Assembly (NCBI RefSeq): GCF_003097655.1
Contig: NZ_QCZH01000001.1
Span: 601,299 to 665,298 of the forward strand
Reading direction: 5' to 3'
DNA: 64,000 nt
Origin: Flavobacterium laiguense
GTDB taxonomy: Bacteria > Bacteroidota > Bacteroidia > Flavobacteriales > Flavobacteriaceae
Shown here: piece by piece, positions 1 through 7,959 of the stretch
How positions within the stretch are numbered: the stretch's first letter is position 1
Layout of the letters: every line of letters begins with the position of its first letter
Notes under the pieces: generated by a model
What the model was told of the DNA's origin: nothing
Seen by the model: the letters and a program-made list of their open reading frames with translations, nothing else
Databases searched by the model: none
Program-made: the position numbers and the translations under genes

Positions 1-374
1 CACTCGATGGAATGGTAGAACACGTAAAAAGCATTCTTCAAGAATTGAAATTGCCGTACCGAGTTTTACGTCTTTGTGGCGGTGATATGGGTTTTGCATC
101 AGCTTTGACGTATGATTTTGAAGTGTACTCTACAGCTCAAGAGCGCTGGTTGGAAATTTCTTCTGTATCTAACTTTGAAACATTTCAAGCCAATCGTTTG
201 AAGTTGCGTTTCAAAGACAAAGACGGGAAAAACCAATTGGCACACACTCTTAACGGAAGTTCATTGGCCTTACCAAGAGTTCTTGCTGGAATTTTAGAAA
301 ACTACCAAACTCCAGAAGGAATCGTTATCCCAGAAGTATTACGTTCATATTGTGGGTTTGATATTATTGATTAA
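1..374 (+). CDS. serS: Seryl-tRNA synthetase, C-terminal part (5' end outside window)
   Basis: This is the end of seryl-tRNA synthetase, which charges tRNA-Ser with serine. The reading frame is open from the window edge (frame of base 3), so the gene starts upstream. The visible 120-odd residues hold the class II motif 2 area (LPYRVLRLCGGDMGF), a conserved YDFEVYSTAQERWLEIS segment, and motif 3 (NGSSLALPRVLAGILENYQ), which binds ATP. The C-terminus (VLRSYCGFDIID) ends soon after motif 3, as is normal for bacterial SerRS. Nothing suggests damage. The next gene lies beyond a long palindrome and is probably transcribed separately. Confidence 0.95.
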   Translation, partial: LDGMVEHVKSILQELKLPYRVLRLCGGDMGFASALTYDFEVYSTAQERWLEISSVSNFETFQANRLKLRFKDKDGKNQLAHTLNGSSLALPRVLAGILENYQTPEGIVIPEVLRSYCGFDIID

Positions 375-400
375 TACAAATTTCAAGAAACAGAAAAACA

Positions 401-476
401 TTTTAAACCATTAAGGGATTAAGGTTCATTAAGCTGCACCACTTCTTAATTTTCTTAATGCCTTAATGGTTTAAAA
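401..476. repeat. Long imperfect palindrome after serS
   Basis: Bases 401-416 and 461-476 are a perfect 16-bp inverted repeat (arm TTTTAAACCATTAAGG). Inside it are further ATTAAG/CTTAAT half-matches, so the whole stretch can fold into one long hairpin. It may end serS transcription, but its length and repetitive interior look more like an intergenic repeat element than a plain terminator. Confidence 0.7.
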
Positions 477-503
477 AAATATTTAATTTGAAAAAGTTAA
501 GGT

Positions 504-532
504 ATTGACAGATTCTAAATTATTTACTTTAG
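504..532 (+). promoter_or_regulatory. Candidate promoter for the TPR gene
   Basis: ATTG at 504-507 and TACTTTAG at 525-532 resemble the Bacteroidota -33 (TTTG) and -7 (TAnnTTTG) boxes with a 17-base spacer. They lie just before the ATG at 547, which supports that start over the longer frame opening at 505. One mismatch in each box. Confidence 0.45.
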
Positions 533-546
533 CAAATTGTTGCGAT

Positions 547-2325
547 ATGAAAAAGCTTTTTCTATATATTACTTTACTTTTCTCGCTAGCGACGTTTTCC
601 CAAAACGAGCAGTTGGCGCAGTATTATTATGACAAAGGTGATTTTGATAAAGCATTGGTCAGTTACCAAGAGTTATTAGAAGGATTGCCCTCTAATCCTT
701 TTTATTTTCAACGAAAAATAGATTGTCTCCAACAATTGCAACAGTTTGATCCCGCCGAAAAAGCCATTCAGGAACGATTGAATAAATACAAACAAGCCAC
801 ACTTTTGGTCGATTTGGGGTACAATTTTCAATTACAGAAAAATGAGGTTAAGGCCAAAAAGTACTATGACGAGGCGATAGAGAAAATCAAGAAAAATCCA
901 AACGAGGTTTACGGAGTTGCCAACTCTTTTGAGAAAAAAGTATTGCTCGAATATGCCTTAAAATCCTATCAGGTAGCCAGTACGTTGGTGCCCACTTTTA
1001 ATTTTAATTATCAAATGGCATTGCTCTATGGACAATTGGGCGATACCGATAAGATGGTAACCACTTTTCTGGACGAAGCGGTGGCAAATCCCCAAAACGC
1101 TATGATAATTCAGAGTCAATTGGCTCGATATATGTCGAATGATGGTGATTCAAAATTCAATGAGAGTTTGCGTAAATCATTAATTATGCGGGTTCAAAAA
1201 AGCCAAGATGTTTTTTGGAATCATTTTTTGAGTTGGTTTTATATGCAACAAAAAGAGTTTGGAAAAGCATTTATTCAGGAAAAAGCCATTTATAAACGGA
1301 ATCCAGAATCACTCTCCAATATCATCAACTTAGGTCAAATGGCCATAGAAGAAGATGATTATGTAGAGGCCAAAGCCATTTTGGATTATGTTTTAGAAAA
1401 CACCACAGATATCCAGCTGATTGTGCAAGCCAATACCTATTTGATGAAAATGAAAATAGAAAAGGCGCCAGAAAGTGAATTTGTAGCCATCAACACACAA
1501 TTTGACCTTTTGTTAAAACAATATGGTATAACGCCAATTACCTTATCTTTGCAGCTGATGCAAGCGCAGTTTGTGAGTTTCAAATTGAAAAATCCCGTTG
1601 AAGGAAAAGCGATAGTAAAGCGGGCTTTGGAGTTGCAATTAAATGTGTACGACCAAGCGAAATGCAAAATGGAACTGGCTGATATTTTGCTTTCGGAAGA
1701 GAAATTCAATCAGGCTTTATTGTATTATTCGCAAATAGAGGAAAATTTAAACAATGATGTTTTAGCACACGAAGCAAGCTTAAAATCGGCAAAAACGAGT
1801 TATTTCAAGACTGATTTTGAATGGGCTTTGAAGCAGTTTAAGGAGCTGAAATCAGCCAGTACACAATTGATTGCCAATGATGCCTTGGAGTATTTTTTGT
1901 TAATCAACGACAATACGGTTGCTGATTCGACTCAAACGGCTTTGAAGCAATTTGCCAAGGGGGATTATCTTTTGTATCAAAATAGAAATCAAGAGGCTAT
2001 AGCTCAGTTTCAATCGATTCTGAAAAGTTTCAAAGGACAGGAAATTGAAGCCGTGACATTGTTGCGATTGGGAAGAGTCTATGAAAAAATAGGCGATTTT
2101 ACTTTGGCTTTAAGCCAATACCAAGAAATAATTGCCCATCATAGTGATGGAATTTACATAGACGAAGCTTTGTATTTTTCGGCGGATATTTATAACAAAC
2201 AATTGCAAATGCCCGATAAAGCCAAGCCTTTGTATGAAAAAATAATTTTCAACCATCAGGACAGTATTTATTTTGTGGATGCGAGGAGGAAATTCAGGGA
2301 ATTACGAGGGGATACGAACTTGTGA
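547..2325 (+). CDS. Exported tetratricopeptide-repeat protein
   Basis: A 592-residue protein made almost wholly of TPR-type helix pairs, for example YYDKGDFDKALVSYQELLE near the N-terminus and LRLGRVYEKIGDFTLALSQY near the C-terminus. Residues 1-19 (MKKLFLYITLLFSLATFSQ) form a signal peptide, so it probably acts in the periplasm as a scaffold. The start was set at 547: the 14 extra residues of the longer frame are not signal-like and would overlap the candidate promoter. No catalytic domain is visible and the partner is unknown. It stands alone between serS and a tandem-repeat spacer. Confidence 0.8.
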   Translation: MKKLFLYITLLFSLATFSQNEQLAQYYYDKGDFDKALVSYQELLEGLPSNPFYFQRKIDCLQQLQQFDPAEKAIQERLNKYKQATLLVDLGYNFQLQKNEVKAKKYYDEAIEKIKKNPNEVYGVANSFEKKVLLEYALKSYQVASTLVPTFNFNYQMALLYGQLGDTDKMVTTFLDEAVANPQNAMIIQSQLARYMSNDGDSKFNESLRKSLIMRVQKSQDVFWNHFLSWFYMQQKEFGKAFIQEKAIYKRNPESLSNIINLGQMAIEEDDYVEAKAILDYVLENTTDIQLIVQANTYLMKMKIEKAPESEFVAINTQFDLLLKQYGITPITLSLQLMQAQFVSFKLKNPVEGKAIVKRALELQLNVYDQAKCKMELADILLSEEKFNQALLYYSQIEENLNNDVLAHEASLKSAKTSYFKTDFEWALKQFKELKSASTQLIANDALEYFLLINDNTVADSTQTALKQFAKGDYLLYQNRNQEAIAQFQSILKSFKGQEIEAVTLLRLGRVYEKIGDFTLALSQYQEIIAHHSDGIYIDEALYFSADIYNKQLQMPDKAKPLYEKIIFNHQDSIYFVDARRKFRELRGDTNL

Positions 2326-2336
2326 TTTTAGATTGC

Positions 2337-2420
2337 AGAATAAAGAAAATAGAATAAAGAAAATAGAATAAAGAAAATAGAATAAAGAAAATAGAATAAA
2401 GAAAATAGAATATAGAAAAC
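2337..2420. repeat. 14-bp tandem repeat, five perfect copies plus one decayed
   Basis: The unit AGAATAAAGAAAAT repeats exactly five times from 2337 to 2406, then a sixth copy with two changes ends at 2420. The flanks are related (ATTGCAG before, AGATTGCAG after). It sits between convergence-free genes and carries no gene; a minus-strand frame across it is an artefact of the repeat. Confidence 0.95.
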
Positions 2421-2514
2421 AGATTGCAGAAGGCAGAAAGAATAATAAGAGTTGATTAATTAATCCTTTTATAGTCTTAATACTTAATACTCCAATCTTA
2501 ATACTTTTTGAACA

Positions 2515-2826
2515 ATGATCATATACAACGTTACCATAAACATACACGAAAGCGTTCACGACCAATGGATGATTTGGATGCAGCACAAACACATTCCCGA
2601 AGTTCTGGCAACAGGAAAATTCAGCTCAGCTCGATTAGTGCGGGTTTTGATTGAAGAAGAAATGGGCGGAGTGACTTATTCTGTTCAATATACAACGGAT
2701 AGCAAGGAAACATTAGAGAAATATTACCAAGAAGACGCCCCAAGATTAAGGGAAGAAGGGTTGAAATTGTTTGGAGATAAAATGCTGGCTTTCAGAACCG
2801 AATTGGAGTTGATTTCTGAACATTAA
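2515..2826 (+). CDS. DUF4286 family small protein
   Basis: A 103-residue protein matching my memory of the DUF4286 family of Bacteroidota: N-terminal [10 protein letters not shown] strand, [11 protein letters not shown] helix, and a C-terminal segment [21 protein letters not shown]. The shape is a single ferredoxin-like alpha/beta domain, as in dimeric alpha-beta barrel proteins. No signal peptide or membrane segment, so it is cytoplasmic. It commonly lies next to rsmA in flavobacteria, which is also the case here, but its biochemical role is unknown to me. Confidence 0.8.
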   Translation: MIIYNVTINIHESVHDQWMIWMQHKHIPEVLATGKFSSARLVRVLIEEEMGGVTYSVQYTTDSKETLEKYYQEDAPRLREEGLKLFGDKMLAFRTELELISEH

Positions 2827-2836
2827 AATTAAAATA

Positions 2837-2913
2837 TTGCTTTGCGCCTCTGCGTCTTTGCGAGAAAATAACCCTAAAAATAAAGCGAGATGGCGTAGTG
2901 CCTCGCAATGACA
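2837..2913. repeat. Intergenic repeat remnants before rsmA
   Basis: Two short repeat types lie here. Bases 2837-2864 belong to the CTTTGCG-rich family seen at about 7.7, 25.0, 46.6 and 48.7 kb. Bases 2889-2912 (GATGGCGTAGTGCCTCGCAATGAC) resemble one half of a dispersed palindrome. The GTG at 2898 that would lengthen RsmA falls inside this repeat, so it is not the start. Confidence 0.6.
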
Positions 2914-2915
2914 AG

Positions 2916-3695
2916 ATGGAAAAAGTAAAAGCCAAAAAACACCTCGGACAGCATTTCTTAAAGGACGAAAGCATTGCCAAAGACATTGCCGATACCCTGA
3001 ATTTAGTAGGATATGAGGATGTGTTAGAAATAGGGCCTGGAATGGGAGTTTTAACCAAATACATGTTGGAGAAACCTATCAATACCTATGTTATTGAGAT
3101 AGATGAGGAATCAGTGACGTATTTGGATGCGAATTACCCAAAACTTAAGGACAGAATTATCTCAAAAGATTTTTTGAGGTATGATATCAACGAAGTTTTT
3201 GCGGGGAAACAATTCGCTATAATTGGTAATTTTCCGTATAATATTTCGACGCAAATTGTTTTTAAAACATTAGAATACCGCAATCAAATTCCAGAATTTG
3301 CTGGGATGTTTCAAAAAGAAGTGGCACAACGTATTTGTGAAAAAAAAGGAACCAAAGCTTATGGGATTCTATCGGTTTTAGTACAAGCGTTTTATGATGC
3401 TGAGTATTTGTTTACTGTAGATGAAAATGTGTTCAATCCACCACCCAAAGTAAAATCGGGAGTGCTGCGTTTGCGCAGAAAAGAAGATTTTAGTTTGCCT
3501 TGTGGCGAGAAATTGTTTTTTACGGTAGTGAAAACCGCTTTTCAACAACGCAGAAAGACTTTGAGGAACAGTCTAAAAACCCTAAATTTGTCTGATAGTT
3601 TGAGAGAAGATGAGGTTTTCAATCTTCGCCCAGAGCAATTAGACTACAAAGAATTTATAGCATTGACCCAAAAAATAGAAGCCGATGGAGTTTAA
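2916..3695 (+). CDS. rsmA: 16S rRNA (A1518/A1519) dimethyltransferase RsmA/KsgA
   Basis: RsmA adds four methyl groups from S-adenosylmethionine to two adjacent adenines near the 3' end of 16S rRNA late in small-subunit assembly. The 259-residue protein has the family opening [11 protein letters not shown], the SAM-binding [12 protein letters not shown], and the catalytic NFPYNIST (N-x-P-Y). The C-terminal helical domain ([14 protein letters not shown], then [12 protein letters not shown]) is complete. ATG 2916 was chosen because the upstream GTG lies in repeat DNA. The stop overlaps the mgtE start by 11 bases, so the two genes are translationally linked. Confidence 0.96.
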   Translation: MEKVKAKKHLGQHFLKDESIAKDIADTLNLVGYEDVLEIGPGMGVLTKYMLEKPINTYVIEIDEESVTYLDANYPKLKDRIISKDFLRYDINEVFAGKQFAIIGNFPYNISTQIVFKTLEYRNQIPEFAGMFQKEVAQRICEKKGTKAYGILSVLVQAFYDAEYLFTVDENVFNPPPKVKSGVLRLRRKEDFSLPCGEKLFFTVVKTAFQQRRKTLRNSLKTLNLSDSLREDEVFNLRPEQLDYKEFIALTQKIEADGV

Positions 3696-5037
3696 AATCA
3701 GCAAAGAATTAATAAAAGAATTAGAGCTACTCATTCAAAATAAAAACGACGAACAACTTGGCGTTTTATTGAATGACATGCACCATGCTGATATTGCCGA
3801 AGTTCTGGATGAACTTGATTTTGATGAAGCTACTTATATTTTTAAGGTATTAGATAGCGAAAAAACAGCCGAAATCCTTCTGGAGTTAGAAGACGATTTA
3901 CGGGAAAATATATTAAGCAGGCTTTCTCCAAAAGAGATTGCGGAAGAGCTCGATGAATTAGAGACCAATGATGCTGCCGATATTATTGGGGAACTTTCCA
4001 AAGAGAAGAAAGCCGAAGTAATATCCGAGTTGCAAGATGTTGAGCATGCCAAGGATATTGTGGAATTACTGCGTTATGCAGAGGATACTGCCGGTGGAAT
4101 CATGCACAAAGAGTTGGTAAAAGTCAACGAAAACTGGAATGTACTCACTTGTGTGAAAGAAATGCGTATTCAGGCAGAAAACATCTCCAGAGTGCATTCT
4201 ATTTATGTGGTGGACGATGAAGATCGATTAAAAGGACGCTTGTCGCTCAAAGATTTACTGACAACCTCTACCAGAACTAATATTAGTGATGTATACATCC
4301 GGAAATTGAATTCGGTGAATGTAGATACCGAAGATGTTGAGGTGGCTAGAATCATGCAAAAATACGATTTAGAGGCCATTCCTGTGGTAGATGAATTGGG
4401 ACGCTTGGTAGGCCGAATCACAATTGATGATATTATTGACGTAATCAAAGATGAAGCCGATAAAGATTACCAATTGGCGGCGGGTATCTCTCAAGACGTA
4501 GAAGCCGATGATAGTATTCTGGAATTAACCAAGGCGCGTTTGCCCTGGCTGGTGTTGGCACTTTTGGGTGGTTTTGTTACCGTAAAAGTCCTAGGTTTAT
4601 TTGAAGGAGCGATGCTGGAACACGGAAAATTATTTTTCTTTACCCCGCTTATCGCTGCAATGGCCGGAAATGTTGGGGTGCAATCCTCGGCAATTATCGT
4701 TCAAGGTTTGGCTAACGATACCTTGAGTGGTTCCCTCTTTAACCGATTGATAAAAGAAGTGTCGTTAAGTTTATTAAACGGACTCATATTAGCCTTGATT
4801 TTGTTTCTGGGCAGTCATTTTTTACTCAATGTAGAGATTATTATTGGGGTTATAGTAACAATTGCTTTGGTTTCTGTAATTATCATAGCCTCGCTTATTG
4901 GGACATTTGTGCCTTTATTGTTGGATAAATTTGGTATTGACCCCGCCTTGGCAACAGGGCCATTTATCACTACAAGCAATGATATTTGTGGGATCCTTAT
5001 TTATTTCTCCATTGCCAAATTAATTTTAGGGTTTTAA
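3685..5037 (+). CDS. mgtE: Magnesium transporter MgtE
   Basis: A 450-residue MgtE-family Mg2+ channel of the inner membrane. The order of domains is standard: an acidic N-terminal superhelix (residues about 1-130, with repeated EELDE/AAEIL patterns), two CBS domains (about 135-255), then five transmembrane helices from about residue 285 ([13 protein letters not shown]) to the end. The pore-lining segment [21 protein letters not shown] is intact, including the conserved Asp residues. In this family the N and CBS domains sense Mg2+ and close the pore. Overlap with rsmA indicates an operon. Confidence 0.95.
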   Translation: MEFKISKELIKELELLIQNKNDEQLGVLLNDMHHADIAEVLDELDFDEATYIFKVLDSEKTAEILLELEDDLRENILSRLSPKEIAEELDELETNDAADIIGELSKEKKAEVISELQDVEHAKDIVELLRYAEDTAGGIMHKELVKVNENWNVLTCVKEMRIQAENISRVHSIYVVDDEDRLKGRLSLKDLLTTSTRTNISDVYIRKLNSVNVDTEDVEVARIMQKYDLEAIPVVDELGRLVGRITIDDIIDVIKDEADKDYQLAAGISQDVEADDSILELTKARLPWLVLALLGGFVTVKVLGLFEGAMLEHGKLFFFTPLIAAMAGNVGVQSSAIIVQGLANDTLSGSLFNRLIKEVSLSLLNGLILALILFLGSHFLLNVEIIIGVIVTIALVSVIIIASLIGTFVPLLLDKFGIDPALATGPFITTSNDICGILIYFSIAKLILGF

Positions 5038-5061
5038 TTGTAAACACTGTTGAATTATAAC

Positions 5062-5110
5062 AATTATCCCGATTTTATTTAAATTTTGAAATAATAAATT
5101 CGGGATAATT
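5062..5110. repeat. Inverted repeat between mgtE and proC
   Basis: AATTATCCCGA at 5062-5072 pairs with TCGGGATAATT at 5100-5110 around an A/T-rich loop that can pair further. It could terminate mgtE transcription, though there is no T-tract right after it. A TAGTTTTG box at 5130-5137 is a possible -7 element for proC. Confidence 0.6.
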
Positions 5111-5229
5111 CGTGTACTTTGTGTACAAATAGTTTTGCCCTGATTTGTGGTAGAATCTAAAGTTTATATACAATGCCTTTTTGGGATTCAACATACTATT
5201 AACCAGCCAAAGAACAAAATAAAACCAAA

Positions 5230-6006
5230 ATGAAAGTACATATTATTGGCGGCGGAAACTTAGGGGTTTCTATCGCTTTGGGAATTGCAAAATTCTCTCC
5301 AAACAATCAAGTTACCGTAACCAGACGAAATACGGCAAGTATATTGCATTTAGAAAAATTGGGCATCACCGTTTCTTCGGATAATACCCACAACATTCAG
5401 GAGGCCGATGTGATTATTCTAACCATAAAGCCGTATCAGGTAGATACCGTTCTGGCCGAAATTCTTCCTGTGATTACCAATAAAATAATCGCCTCAGCGG
5501 TAAGTGGTTTGGCGATTGATGTGCTGCAGGAAAAAACAAAATTCGCACATCATGCCGTTCGTATTATGCCCAATATTGCGGCGCAATTTGGAGAATCGGC
5601 TACTTGTATCTCTTTCAACGAAAAAGATAAAACCGAAGGGGAAAGCGTAGTTACACTTTTTCATGATTTAGGGACAGCACTCGTAATCGACGAGAAATTG
5701 ATGGATGCCGCCACTGTTCTCGGTGCTTGCGGAACTGCCTATGCATTGCGTTATATCCGTGCTTCTATGCAGGCCGGAATCGAGATTGGTTTTGATTCCC
5801 AGACGGCTTTGGCCATAGCTGCCCAAACCGTAAAAGGAGCTGCCCAAATGTTAGTCGAAGAAAAAGTACATCCGGAACAACTCATCGATAGAGTAACTAC
5901 GCCACAAGGTTGTACCATTGTGGGACTAAACGAAATGGAGCATAATGGTTTCAGCTCTTCTCTTATCAAAGGAATTAAGACTTCTTTGAAACAGATTAAA
6001 GGGTAA
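5230..6006 (+). CDS. proC: Pyrroline-5-carboxylate reductase
   Basis: ProC reduces 1-pyrroline-5-carboxylate to proline with NAD(P)H, the last step of proline synthesis. The 258-residue protein opens with a Rossmann motif (IIGGGNLGVSIALGIAK), has the family segment VRIMPNIAAQFGES, and ends with the signature region TPQGCTIVGLNEMEHNG, here with Gln and Cys where many homologs have Gly and Thr. Length fits the family (about 260-280). No proA or proB is nearby. It is a single-gene unit; the next gene converges on it. Confidence 0.93.
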   Translation: MKVHIIGGGNLGVSIALGIAKFSPNNQVTVTRRNTASILHLEKLGITVSSDNTHNIQEADVIILTIKPYQVDTVLAEILPVITNKIIASAVSGLAIDVLQEKTKFAHHAVRIMPNIAAQFGESATCISFNEKDKTEGESVVTLFHDLGTALVIDEKLMDAATVLGACGTAYALRYIRASMQAGIEIGFDSQTALAIAAQTVKGAAQMLVEEKVHPEQLIDRVTTPQGCTIVGLNEMEHNGFSSSLIKGIKTSLKQIKG

Positions 6007-6125
6007 GATTTTTGATTTGAGAATAACGATTTTTGATTTAAGATTTCGTACAGCGAAATTATAAATCGTCTGCTTTATGGGTTGTTTTCCACTTCTGAAA
6101 TTAAAAATCGTTAATCAAAAATCTT
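6005..6125. repeat. Inverted repeat between convergent genes
   Basis: AAGATTTTTGATT (6005-6017) pairs with AATCAAAAATCTT (6113-6125), and AACGATTTTT (6024-6033) with AAAAATCGTT (6103-6112). The long stem-loop separates proC from the minus-strand gene ending at 6171. It may act as a two-way terminator or be a mobile palindrome. Confidence 0.6.
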
Positions 6126-6170
6126 AAATGATAAGTTTTTTTTATTGGTACTATTATTACCAAGTGCTAC

Positions 6171-7538
6171 TTACTTCATTATCACAATCAAGCTTTTTCC
6201 ATCCTTGGTCTTCAAAAGAGCCTGAAAATGGCTTAAATTATTGTCTTGAGTTAGAGTGATTTCCAAGACCCCAAATGGTTTTAAAAGTCCAAAATTTTCG
6301 TTTTTGGCGATCATAAAACGCCAGTCTTTCGCATGAAGTTTGTTAAAATTTACTTTTAAATACCCCGTTTTTGGCAACGAAGATTTTAAAGAGGCTTGTT
6401 TTTTGGGATTGGTTTCCAGTGTTAAAGTATTGTTCTTGACAAAAATTTTGGTTACCGCCAAAGGAAAATTTACGAATACTTGATGTTTATCGATAGCATT
6501 TTGTGATTTTAAATAATCATAAACTCGTTTAGAATCTTCTGTTTGCATCGAAAAGTTAAAAGAAGGTTCACGGCTAGTGTGCACAATGACTTTTTTTATT
6601 GAATTAAAATTATCATCATATTCGTAACTAATAGCCGAATCTTTTTTTTCTACTATTTCATTCAATACCAATTCGGTTTTGGTTGGGTTATGAATCAAAA
6701 TGGAATCCAAATCAAAACCAATTATTCTATTGATCCGTTTTGGATTTTGTTTGTAGGGAATTTGATCCTGAATCATTTCAAAATTGACACCCAAAGCGAA
6801 TAATGCGTTTGGATTCTGAGTGAATTGCCATTCTTTTTTATACTTAGATTTGAATTGCAATTGTCCATCAACTGTTACTTCTTGGTCTCCCAATTTCAGA
6901 TTTAGAATCCCATCTTCTTTCAGTAAATTATTTTTTTTGATCCAAACGGTTACGGCATTTGAAGTGGAAATTGTTTTTTCTGTTTTTTTAGGATCTAAAA
7001 ACTGATGCTTTAGAAACAAATCTTCGGCTATTTTTAGCGCAATTTTTTTTTGATTTTCAGGAATTGCCGAACATATGATTTGGTTCGAATGTTTAATAAT
7101 GCAAATGCCCAATTGTTTGGAATAATACGAACTCATTCCGTTTTTAAGCATGATCTTGCTGAAATGTGCTTTGGCTATTGTTTTCTCAAAATCAGTTTCA
7201 CTTTCGATTTTTACTACAGTGAACCATTGGGTAACAGGTTGGTTTTCGAGGTGAAAAAAAGCCAGATAATCAGGTGTTTCTATTCCAAAATTAGAAAAAT
7301 CAAACTTTTTATTTATCTCAGTAGTTCCTAATTGCCATTGTGAAGGGTTTTTTAGATAAGAAAAAATAAAATAATTTCGAATATTTTTTATATCGACCAT
7401 CACTATTCCGTCGGCATTTTGAGGGATGTTTTTTTTGTCAAAATTTTTATGATAGCCAATCCAATACAGCATCATCACACTTCCCAGGAGGATAAGAAGC
7501 AGGACAATTTTAAAAAAAGAGCTTTTATTGCTTTTCAT
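6171..7538 (-). CDS. Membrane-anchored protein of unknown function (455 aa)
   Basis: I do not recognise a named family. Residues about 10-30 form one hydrophobic helix (IVLLLILLGSVMMLYWIGY) with a short Lys-rich tail inside, so most of the protein should lie in the periplasm. It is rich in alternating beta-strand patterns. Its N-terminal segment (DFSNFGIETPDYLAFF, later TDFEKTI) follows the same spacing as the 672-residue neighbour (DLSQTGIDLTNKQYHYY, later LFEKLI), so the two look like distant paralogs. It is separated from that neighbour by a 420-base repeat-filled gap. Confidence 0.7.
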   Translation of the reverse strand: MKSNKSSFFKIVLLLILLGSVMMLYWIGYHKNFDKKNIPQNADGIVMVDIKNIRNYFIFSYLKNPSQWQLGTTEINKKFDFSNFGIETPDYLAFFHLENQPVTQWFTVVKIESETDFEKTIAKAHFSKIMLKNGMSSYYSKQLGICIIKHSNQIICSAIPENQKKIALKIAEDLFLKHQFLDPKKTEKTISTSNAVTVWIKKNNLLKEDGILNLKLGDQEVTVDGQLQFKSKYKKEWQFTQNPNALFALGVNFEMIQDQIPYKQNPKRINRIIGFDLDSILIHNPTKTELVLNEIVEKKDSAISYEYDDNFNSIKKVIVHTSREPSFNFSMQTEDSKRVYDYLKSQNAIDKHQVFVNFPLAVTKIFVKNNTLTLETNPKKQASLKSSLPKTGYLKVNFNKLHAKDWRFMIAKNENFGLLKPFGVLEITLTQDNNLSHFQALLKTKDGKSLIVIMK

Positions 7539-7959
7539 ATTGAATGTAAATTGTTTTTATTGTCTTTTTACAATGTTATTCAGCAGTTTCAATGGCTCAC
7601 AGATTAGACGGATTAAACAGATTTACACGGATTTTTGTATTCTCGGTTTTCTCGTAAAGATGCAAAGGTTTAAACTTCTTTCTTTGCGCCTTTGCGTCTT
7701 TGCGAGGCATAATTTTTCACAAAAAAGCAATATAAATGACGTCTCATTGTGAAAATTAACCGCAAGGTTCGCAATGTTTTTTATTTTAAGCCGTGTTTAA
7801 GGTTCGCAAAGCTTTGCGCCCCTTGCGCAGTTTTCTACAAAGGATTTAATTTTCCTTGCGCTCTTTGCGGTTATTCAAATCCGTCATTGGTAGGGATAAA
7901 TTTAGTTTAATCTTAGTGTCATCTCAATTGAATTATCGGGAGTAGTATTATTTTAGGTT
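7539..7959. repeat. Gene-free spacer filled with short repeats
   Basis: No gene is supported here. Bases about 7600-7642 hold a CACAGATTAGACGGATTAAA-type repeat. Bases 7674-7710 hold a CTTTGCGCCTTTGCGTC repeat. AATTTTTCACAA (from about 7709) and TTGTGAAAATT (ending 7759) are inverted. Bases about 7759-7876 start with TTAACCGCAAGG and end with CTCTTTGCGGTTA, forming a large imperfect palindrome of the same TTTGCG family. Confidence 0.7.

Noticed and set aside
505..546. Extended N-terminus of the TPR protein
   Set aside because: These 14 residues would precede a good signal peptide and overlap a candidate promoter.
2337..2420. Possible CRISPR array
   Set aside because: The 14-bp units abut each other with no spacers, and no cas genes are present in the window.
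2302..2592. Minus-strand open frame rich in Phe, Leu and Ser
   Set aside because: It translates the 14-bp tandem repeat and overlaps both neighbouring genes; the pattern is an artefact.
5110..5229. Full promoter for proC
   Set aside because: Only the TAGTTTTG box is convincing; no TTTG lies at a suitable distance, so it was mentioned but not listed as a promoter.
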